From: an uncultured Actinomycetes bacterium
Lineage (GTDB): Bacteria; Actinomycetota; Actinomycetes; S36-B12
Direction: 5' to 3'
Assembly (NCBI GenBank): GCA_903918595.1
Contig: CAIXFB010000327.1
Coordinates: 1 to 6,084 of the forward strand
DNA: 6,084 bases
The position numbers were made by a program, and so were the translations under genes. The notes under the pieces were generated by a model. That model was not told the origin of the DNA and made no database searches. It saw nothing but the letters and a program-made list of their open reading frames with translations. Shown one piece after another: positions 1 through 5,041 of the stretch (position 1 is its first letter; every line of letters begins with the position of its first letter).

Positions 1-1
1 C

Positions 2-40
2 CGCGTTCAAGCGGACCGTGAACTCCTTCGGACGAGGCAC
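2..40 (-). CDS. Start of a probable transposase (IS630-like?), cut by window edge
   Basis: Only 13 codons are inside the window, reading VPRPKEFTVRLNA from a GTG at 40-38. An in-frame TGA lies seven codons upstream and a purine-rich ribosome binding site (GAGGGAG on the minus strand, 55-49) sits 8 bases before the GTG, so this is a credible gene start. The opening (M/V)PRPKxFxVRL resembles the first residues of IS630-family transposases of actinobacteria, from memory of the family; the fragment is too short to prove it. The neighbouring IS256 remnant fits a mobile-element setting. A different DNA-binding or small regulatory protein is possible. Confidence 0.4.
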   Translation of the reverse strand, partial: MPRPKEFTVRLNA

Positions 41-48
41 GACATCAA

Positions 49-76
49 CTCCCTCTGGTCAAGTATCAACCAGAGG
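49..76 (-). promoter_or_regulatory. Ribosome binding site overlapped by an 8-bp hairpin
   Basis: An exact inverted repeat pairs 52-59 (cctctggt) with 69-76 (accagagg) around a 9-base loop. On the minus strand the 3' arm runs directly into the GAGGGAG ribosome binding site (55-49) of the gene starting at 40, so a transcript containing both arms could hide that site. Such hairpins are known in some IS elements (IS10, IS50), where they block translation from read-through transcripts. The pairing is seen in the sequence; the regulatory role is inferred. Confidence 0.45.
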
Positions 77-117
77 AGCGGACCACAAATAACCATCAAA
101 TTAAAGGCGACACGCTA

Positions 118-319
118 CTCGTATCCCAGGTAGCCGGTCATCTCGCGGCGTGCAGTGCCGCCTCGACCGCCTGCCTGATCATGTCGGGCAGCAGGCCGCC
201 CTCACCGGTCAGCTGCAGCCCCTGCTCTTGCGCCTGCGCCTGCTCGATGATCCGCGCGATCTGCTCGTCCACCGTCACCGGCGCCGAAAAGTCCCATCGA
301 TCTTCGCCGTTTCCATCAT
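118..319 (-). pseudogene. IS256-family transposase, N-terminal remnant
   Basis: The minus strand encodes TVDEQIARIIEQ, then a short linker, then LQLTGEGGLLPDMIRQ and VEAALHA. This matches the extreme N-terminus of IS256-family (Mutator-type, DDE) transposases, where LTGEGGLL is followed by an alpha-helical stretch and then E-M-T-x-H-L-G-Y-E. That next block is present as EMTGYLGYE (144-118), but in another frame: after HA (152-147) there are two extra bases (or one is missing), and the original frame ends at a TGA at 140-138. Homology then stops at 118 and a TAG follows. The best start is ATG ATG (319-314), 7 bases after an AAGGAGA site (333-327). That start reads MMETAKIDGTF and then ends, so a second indel near 280 is likely; alternatively translation began at GTG 278. 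All catalytic DDE residues are absent, so the element is dead. Confidence 0.72.
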
Positions 320-326
320 GCGAGTG

Positions 327-362
327 TCTCCTTCCGGTGAGCCGAACAATGTCCGGCTCACC
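327..362 (-). promoter_or_regulatory. Hairpin and Shine-Dalgarno ahead of the IS256 remnant
   Basis: A perfect 9-bp inverted repeat pairs 336-344 (ggtgagccg) with 354-362 (cggctcacc) around a 9-base loop. On the minus strand it ends two bases before AAGGAGA (333-327), which is well placed for the ATG at 319. A structure directly upstream of a transposase ribosome binding site may reduce translation from outside transcripts or reinforce the IS end. Stem and Shine-Dalgarno are visible; the function is inferred. Confidence 0.45.
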
Positions 363-426
363 GATCAGGCCAGAACATCGACACAGCACATCTGACACCC
401 TCGCCACCCGCTCCGGGGATCCAGAC

Positions 427-455
427 CTAATAGGAGCCTTGCGAAGCACCATCAA
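427..455 (-). promoter_or_regulatory. Promoter-like -35/-10 pair facing the IS256 remnant
   Basis: On the minus strand, TTGATG (455-450) and TATTAG (432-427) are separated by exactly 17 bases. This is close to the primary-sigma consensus TTGACA-17-TATAAT. Transcription would begin near 420 and pass through the hairpin at 362-336 into the transposase remnant. It could be the original IS promoter, or a hybrid formed at the IS end. No inverted-repeat end of the element was recognised, so the boundary is unknown. Confidence 0.4.
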
Positions 456-547
456 TAAAGGACCAGAAGAGAAACTAGCCGAGATGGTTGCGCTGTCTAC
501 TTGAATCCGCCCACTCTCCACGTGCGTACGCCAATGCGGAGACGACG
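456..547. other. Gene-free stretch between IS debris and membrane-protein gene
   Basis: No convincing gene is seen between the promoter-like site and the end of the large membrane-protein gene. A minus-strand reading frame open from 521 runs through here into the transposase remnant, but its first 60 or so residues look like translated non-coding DNA. The junction between the glycan locus and the IS element must lie in or near this stretch, but I see no clear terminal repeat or target duplication. Confidence 0.4.
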
Positions 548-570
548 CCTTACGCTTATGAAAGCGAAGG
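548..570 (-). terminator. Weak hairpin across the stop of the membrane-protein gene
   Basis: Arms cctt/cgctt (548-551, 553-557) pair with aagcg/aagg (562-566, 567-570), with one bulged base and a 4-base loop. The TAA stop (558-556) lies in the loop and left arm. A hairpin at the end of the last gene of the locus would suit transcription termination or 3'-end protection. No T-tract follows on the minus strand, so it is not a canonical Rho-independent terminator. Confidence 0.3.
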
Positions 571-3276
571 AAGCCATTGCCTCAGAGATCCGGGAGAGTC
601 TTGGCACGGCTGCACAACCACGTCAATTGAATCAATTTCCACGTCGGCCCACGAGTAGCCGTAACGGTCCGTAACCACACCTACAAACACACGATATCCA
701 ACATTAGGCAGGAGCTTGAAACAACTGTTGAACTCGACAGATCCCTGATTGAAGATCGATCCATATACCTGATACTGAGCCAAGGGAACGCCCATCAGCC
801 CTGGTTCCTGCGCCACAGCAGCACCTACAACCACAGACCCACGTTGCGCATGTCCCGAAACTCGGACGTATCGATCACCTGACGAAAACTCAGGCGACGA
901 CACCCAGATATCCGATGCCATGTAGCCTTGATCACTGGTACCCAAGACCTGTGCTGATAACTCCTCTTCTAAAAAACGTTCTTTCTGTGGATCCGGGTTG
1001 ATTGCTCGGTAGAAACCGGCGTCCACGTACCCTTTAAACCTCACACCCTTCGCGATTGTTCTTTCGCGCGCGCTGAATGTGGGCTCCGCCCGGACTTGAG
1101 ACAATGATTGCGGCAGAGAGCCCAATTTGGGGGTGTTAGCTTCGCCCGCGTCTGCCCGCTTTTCAAAATCAAGTGAGGTTGAGGTGAAAAGGATCGAAGT
1201 GTCGGCCGAGTTTTGAGTTCTCGTGTAATCCGGGATCCACGCAAGAACTGGGGCTTGGCCTCTGCGGATGCTGGCTACGTCGACTTGTGGCGTGCACCCT
1301 TGTTGTGGGTTGCTGTAGAAAAGTGTGTGCGATTCAGTACCGTTCTTCGCGATTACCGGCAGGTACGCGACTTGAGAAAACGTTACACCAGCGAAGAAGC
1401 GCTGCGGATCCGTCCTTTGACCATCACTTTTCAGGACCAATTGGGTTCCTTCAAGGGAGCAAGACCCAAAGACTTTGACTCTAGCCAGCGATGTTTTCAT
1501 GGGTAGTGCGTACTGAATTGCGCCCAGTGTGGAATTCCCGGTGTCAGTTGACCGGGTGGTGCTAGAGATCGGGGACCAAGGCAACGCCGAGTATTGCTCA
1601 AGGAGCGTGTCCGCAGCCTTCGCTTGGATCGCGCGAGCGCCGTCAGCACCGTACCTGCCCACTTGACCACCAAGAGCGCCTAAAGCACCTGACAGGACGA
1701 GAACAAGCCCTAGTACGGCCAACTGTTGCAGGGACCATCTCCTCCGAGGGATCATTCTGACAAGAATGGCTCCATGCGCCGACGTCCTGGGGAGACCTTT
1801 AGGTTCATAGCGTAGCCAGATTACCGTTCGTCTGGAAGCGTAAGCCAGCGCCCAGATCCCAAAGATAGGAAGGAACCACCATTGGTGACCTTGTGGCCTT
1901 GAGATCGAAACCAAGGAGATCATGGTGGCAAGGATGACTGCCAGGAACACGCCCATGGACCTTCTCCGGCGGAAGACGATAAATGGAGCCAAGAGGCTCG
2001 CAATAAGGCCGAGCGGCGCAAGACAGGCCACCAGCACGCCACGAACTTGCCAGACCAATCCGCTGACACCAATCGGCGGTTCGGGGTAGGACCAGACTCC
2101 TTGACTTAGCAGATTCCACGCGATTGAAGCGTACGAAAGCACCGTGGGTAAGAAAACGGGAATCATGGAAGTCAAGTAATCGATGGGACTGTCGGACTGA
2201 AGGCTCAGGAATGCACCAATCATCCCGTCGGAAAAGGGGACTCCGATTGATACGGTATTTCCGGTTACTCCGGCCGCCAATTGCGGTGCGTCCTGCCACC
2301 CCGCGGTTACATAGAACGTCAGTCCACCAGCTGGAGACGCGCCTCCGCAAGCTGCAGTCGTAGCTAGCAGGATGATGGTTGCAACCCAACATAGCAATGA
2401 ACCACGCCTGTGACGATAGAACAATGGGGCGAACGACAAGATCAAGAAAATGGGCAGAACGGAACTGCTGCCCGTTCGACTCACTACCGGTAACGCGACA
2501 ATCACGGCACCAATACCTACGGCGAGCGCAGACATAGCGAGCAACTCCGTGCTCGGCAGGCGCAGTTCAAAAGGCATCCGAATACGCCTGTGGAAAACCC
2601 AAGAAACTGCGCAGAAAACTAAAAGCATCACTCCAAACGTTACGACTCCAGCGCGACCTTGGAGGTGGGGCAAGAACGTCGGAATCCGGCCCGAAAGTCC
2701 AAGTGCCAGTGCTAGGCAGGCGACGGATGTGACGACCATCAACCAAATGGCCCCGTCACCTATCCGTGGAACCCAAGTTGGTATAGAAATCATCATGAGG
2801 GCGAAAAACAAGCCGATCAGAACGGGAGAGTAATTCGCGAAGTCCCAGAATGGTGAACTCATGAATACGAGCCCAACTTGAGCAGTCGTCATAAAAAGCA
2901 GCGACCCAGCTAGCGCTAATCCTGAATTCGTGCCGAACCTGATCAAAGCGAAAACAACAACGCTTACGAATGCGAAGACGAAAATCGGCAGAAGTAGATC
3001 CGCGCGCGGCCCATGCAAGGAATCCCAGAAGTTGTTCTGGCCGGTGGGCGTGTAGAGGAAGCCAGTGCTAGAGGGGCCTACCCCCTCATTAAGCCACATG
3101 GCATAGGCTCCGGCGGCCAGAAACACCGCTACACACGCAAACAGCAGTCGGGTTCTCTCGCTGCTGCATACATCAAAGAGACGTCTTGCTATGGGCATCC
3201 CCAAAGCGATCCACCGTCGATTCACGAGCGCCGAGTAGCCACTTAGGGCCCCCGGTTTAGAAGATTCCACAATCAA
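556..3276 (-). CDS. Large polytopic membrane protein with C-terminal extracytoplasmic domain, unknown function
   Basis: This is an uninterrupted 906-residue reading frame. After a basic N-terminus (to about residue 40) there are about 13-14 hydrophobic segments, near 43-62, 94-113, 120-140, 149-168, 173-193, 209-229, 243-265, 274-288, 293-309, 366-392, 407-435, 438-458, 464-482 and 516-538. Arginine-rich turns (RHRRG near 290, FRRRRS near 435, RRRW near 511) suggest cytoplasmic loops. About 55 residues near 310-365 may form an external loop. Residues about 540-906 are soluble and contain four cysteines (606, 661, 852, 891), enough for two disulfides, which fits an extracytoplasmic location. 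The shape recalls GT-C glycosyltransferases and arabinosyltransferases with C-terminal domains, but I see no recognisable catalytic acidic motif, so I do not assign a function. In context it could assemble, modify or export a surface glycan. The start used is TTG, overlapping the stop of the methyltransferase remnant as TTGA; GTG at 3270, 10 bases after GGAAGG, is an alternative. GC is lower than at the right edge. Confidence 0.82.
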   Translation of the reverse strand: MIVESSKPGALSGYSALVNRRWIALGMPIARRLFDVCSSERTRLLFACVAVFLAAGAYAMWLNEGVGPSSTGFLYTPTGQNNFWDSLHGPRADLLLPIFVFAFVSVVVFALIRFGTNSGLALAGSLLFMTTAQVGLVFMSSPFWDFANYSPVLIGLFFALMMISIPTWVPRIGDGAIWLMVVTSVACLALALGLSGRIPTFLPHLQGRAGVVTFGVMLLVFCAVSWVFHRRIRMPFELRLPSTELLAMSALAVGIGAVIVALPVVSRTGSSSVLPIFLILSFAPLFYRHRRGSLLCWVATIILLATTAACGGASPAGGLTFYVTAGWQDAPQLAAGVTGNTVSIGVPFSDGMIGAFLSLQSDSPIDYLTSMIPVFLPTVLSYASIAWNLLSQGVWSYPEPPIGVSGLVWQVRGVLVACLAPLGLIASLLAPFIVFRRRRSMGVFLAVILATMISLVSISRPQGHQWWFLPIFGIWALAYASRRTVIWLRYEPKGLPRTSAHGAILVRMIPRRRWSLQQLAVLGLVLVLSGALGALGGQVGRYGADGARAIQAKAADTLLEQYSALPWSPISSTTRSTDTGNSTLGAIQYALPMKTSLARVKVFGSCSLEGTQLVLKSDGQRTDPQRFFAGVTFSQVAYLPVIAKNGTESHTLFYSNPQQGCTPQVDVASIRRGQAPVLAWIPDYTRTQNSADTSILFTSTSLDFEKRADAGEANTPKLGSLPQSLSQVRAEPTFSARERTIAKGVRFKGYVDAGFYRAINPDPQKERFLEEELSAQVLGTSDQGYMASDIWVSSPEFSSGDRYVRVSGHAQRGSVVVGAAVAQEPGLMGVPLAQYQVYGSIFNQGSVEFNSCFKLLPNVGYRVFVGVVTDRYGYSWADVEIDSIDVVVQPCQDSPGSLRQWLPSLS

Positions 3277-4069
3277 TGCGCCTTCCGCACTCGGCTACAC
3301 ATCCAAGGGCTGGAATTGCATGTCTTTTCGGGAATTGGGTAGATCCGTCTAATAACTTCCTCGTGACGGTGGAGATGTCTCATAAGGCCAAGAGGCCCCC
3401 AGCGCTCATTCTGTGATCCCGGGCGCCCACGAGGGAATTGACAACCTTTAGGGCCATGTTTACGGCTGCATGCTCTGGTCTGAATTGCTTGGAAAATCGA
3501 AACAGCAGTCACGAATCACCCGGTGAAATAACTTCACTTGGCCCATACGGTGCGGGCACCCGGCGCATGGACTGAAGGGAACCCCCGCCATCGGCAACGT
3601 GATGCGGAACGCAGGTGTTGAGCGCACGATGGAAGGGTGCATGAGGGGCAGAGAGGTGAAGTCGATCAGCAATCGTGAGCGTCAGGCCTCGCTGGACAAG
3701 TCGCGACTTTTCCTCTTGCGACAGTTCATCTGACAAATCTCTACCAACCTGCCTGACGAATGAATGACGCAAGTAGGGCGTGAGCTCACCCCAACTTCTA
3801 CCTAATTCAAGTACGGAATCGAAGTTGTTGCCCAGGGTCTGATTGCGCTCCAATCTCCGGGGGATTCTAATCTGGGCACACCCGACAGTGCCCCGACGGG
3901 ACACCTGCTCATAAGAATCAGAGTACCAACGCCCTGTAGCCGTAGCGCGTTCCAAGTCGAGCCACTCGCTGGAACGAATCACGTAGGACAGTCTAAGCGC
4001 TCTCCCGGCATGAATGTGGGTCTTCTCGGGGTGGTTTCGTCCGGGAGTCGGAGTTGGATCGGCCCGCAT
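3273..4069 (-). pseudogene. Class I SAM-dependent methyltransferase, decayed
   Basis: The frame opening at 4069 contains, in order, FDSVLELG (83-90, motif I), DLSDEL (111-116), TIAD (132-135), PFHRALNTCV followed by HHVAD (145-160, motif IV region) and MRRV (168-171). This is the layout of Methyltransf_11-type enzymes that methylate small molecules or sugars. An in-frame TGA at 3511-3509 follows PGDS. The same frame then continues with recognisable sequence (LLFRFSKQF, VNSLVGARDHR, GGLLAL) to about 3383. There a one-base loss moves the similarity to the next frame (LMRHLHRHEEVIRRIYPIP and SRVRKAH), ending at TGA 3275-3273. Rejoined, it is about 265 residues, normal for the family. The SAM-binding glycine motif, usually GxGxG, reads GRSWG, and the aspartate expected before F in motif IV is replaced (APFHR). 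Nonsense, frameshift and motif damage together indicate a dead gene. The true start is unclear; residues 1-30 match nothing I recognise. Confidence 0.72.
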
Positions 4070-4124
4070 GACAGCAAGACGAGGGCGAGTGCTGCGGTGG
4101 GCGAGTGGAATCCATGAGACTGCT

Positions 4125-4418
4125 CAGGGCGGTAATTGAGTTGCCAGTTGCCACCCGGGACATCGCGGAGGTGATCACTTCCTCCCCCGGCCCTACGCCA
4201 AACGCCCGCAGAGCCAGATACGAGCCGGCAGTGCCATTGGAGACACCCACGCAATAGTCCTGGTGGCATCGTCGGGCGAATTCGCGCTCGAACTGCCCAA
4301 CGTCCTCACCCAGAATGAACTGTCCGACCCTCATGACTCGTTCGATACTCGATAGCAGTTACCTTCGCTCAGCATCTCCAACGCTGAGGTCTCGAAAGCG
4401 CACAGAAATGTTCGTCAT
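4125..4418 (-). pseudogene. Second DegT/DnrJ/EryC1/StrS aminotransferase, N-terminal fragment with nonsense codon
   Basis: The ATG at 4418 is preceded by GGGAG (4428-4424, spacing 5) and begins MTNISVRFRDLSVGDAERR. The next codon is TAA (4361-4359). The same frame then continues as LLSSIERVMRVGQFILGEDV, FEREFA, SNGTAGSYLALRAFGVGPGEEVIT and VATGNSITAL, the standard first 90-100 residues of sugar aminotransferases of this family. TAA is one base from GAA, CAA or AAA, all plausible there. Similarity ends near 4125; the frame runs to 3993 in sequence unlike the family, so the PLP lysine, the ED(A/C) aspartate and the C-terminal domain are missing. About half of the residues shared with the intact aminotransferase at 5042-6084 are identical by eye over 58 positions, so this is an older paralogue and not a fresh duplicate. 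A shorter product from ATG 4334 would still lack the active site. Confidence 0.75.
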
Positions 4419-4423
4419 GTAAT

Positions 4424-4428
4424 CTCCC
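4424..4428 (-). promoter_or_regulatory. Shine-Dalgarno of the broken aminotransferase
   Basis: GGGAG on the minus strand lies 5 bases before ATG 4418. This site, and not the ATG at 4334, marks the original start, because codons 2-19 match the usual opening of DegT enzymes (xxFxDLxxxxAExR). It shows that the initiation signals survived while the coding part decayed. Confidence 0.55.
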
Positions 4429-4487
4429 GATTCACTTAATGCTTCACAACAAAGACTCTGATTCTTCCTGGCATCTTGAATTCAATG

Positions 4488-5030
4488 TCAGGGCCCTTCC
4501 CTAAGAAGTCTCTCAATCACGCCTGAAATGAACGATCTGCCAGCGTCAGCCTCCTCCTCATCGGGAGCGAAACTGGCAACAACGCGATCAGGCTCTCCAT
4601 CAAGATACGGTCCTTGGATGGCTTCGACATGCACGCACATCTGGGTGATGGCGACGTTGGTGTGGAACGTCGACGGCGCCACCAGCATGAGCGGTCGGGC
4701 CTCGTGCTGGAGCAGAGTCACATTTGCCGGGTCGCCCATGTCCGTGAACTCGACAACGGCCATTTTGCCCTCAAGGACGGTGAAGTACTTCATTTTCGTC
4801 ACGTGCTTCTTGGGCCGCCAGTACCTGCCTGACGTCTGGGCGATCACCATGATGTGCATGGCGGCCTCGGGAGACGAGTGCAGGCAGAGCCTCGCCACTC
4901 CCCCTCCCTTCGATGCAACCACTTTGAGTGCCTCAATTTGCTCGCGTGAAATTGAGTTGGTGGGTGTCTCAGGGTAGAAGGTTGGGGACCTTGACGAATC
5001 GTCCTGCCGGAAACCCTGAATCTCGTCCAT
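4488..5030 (-). CDS. WbuC-like cupin-fold protein
   Basis: This is a 180-residue soluble protein with a single cupin barrel, similar to the WbuC family found in O-antigen and other polysaccharide loci, whose biochemical role is not established. Visible family landmarks are ARLCLHSSPEAAMHIMVIA (46-64), GRYWRPKKHVTKMKYFTVLEG (68-88, cupin motif 1), a beta segment AVVEFTDMGD, and APSTFHTNV (118-126, motif 2). In metal-binding cupins motif 1 is HxH followed by E seven residues before the G. Here those positions are K74-x-H76 and K81, so only H76, and H123 of motif 2, remain as likely ligands. It starts 11 bases after the upstream aminotransferase stop, with only a weak site (GGTCGAG) before its ATG, suggesting translational coupling. 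The reading frame is intact and keeps the high-GC character of its neighbour. A sugar isomerase of the QdtA type is a less likely alternative. Confidence 0.72.
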   Translation of the reverse strand: MDEIQGFRQDDSSRSPTFYPETPTNSISREQIEALKVVASKGGGVARLCLHSSPEAAMHIMVIAQTSGRYWRPKKHVTKMKYFTVLEGKMAVVEFTDMGDPANVTLLQHEARPLMLVAPSTFHTNVAITQMCVHVEAIQGPYLDGEPDRVVASFAPDEEEADAGRSFISGVIERLLREGP

Positions 5031-5041
5031 CTCGACCGTTT

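Noticed and set aside
138..152. Programmed frameshift in the IS256 remnant
   Set aside because: IS256-family transposases are normally made from one frame, and the homology ends a few codons later, so mutation is the simpler explanation.
138..521. A 127-residue hypothetical protein
   Set aside because: Only the C-terminal 45 or so residues match a known family (IS256 transposase). The first part covers a promoter-like site, a hairpin and a Shine-Dalgarno, so it is leader DNA.
2450..2833. Plus-strand frame opposite the membrane protein
   Set aside because: It is antisense to membrane helices, has no recognisable domain and no ribosome binding site I could see.
3509..4069. Treating this open frame as an intact 186-residue gene
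   Set aside because: Methyltransferase similarity continues past its stop in the same frame and then in another frame, so the stop is a lesion and not a natural end.
3993..4334. Treating this open frame as an intact small DegT-like protein
   Set aside because: Family similarity also exists upstream of its ATG and ends about 70 codons in. The rest is low-complexity-looking read-out without the active-site lysine.
4528..4977. Plus-strand frame opposite the cupin
   Set aside because: It is a shadow of a well-supported gene, with no recognisable motif and no upstream signals.
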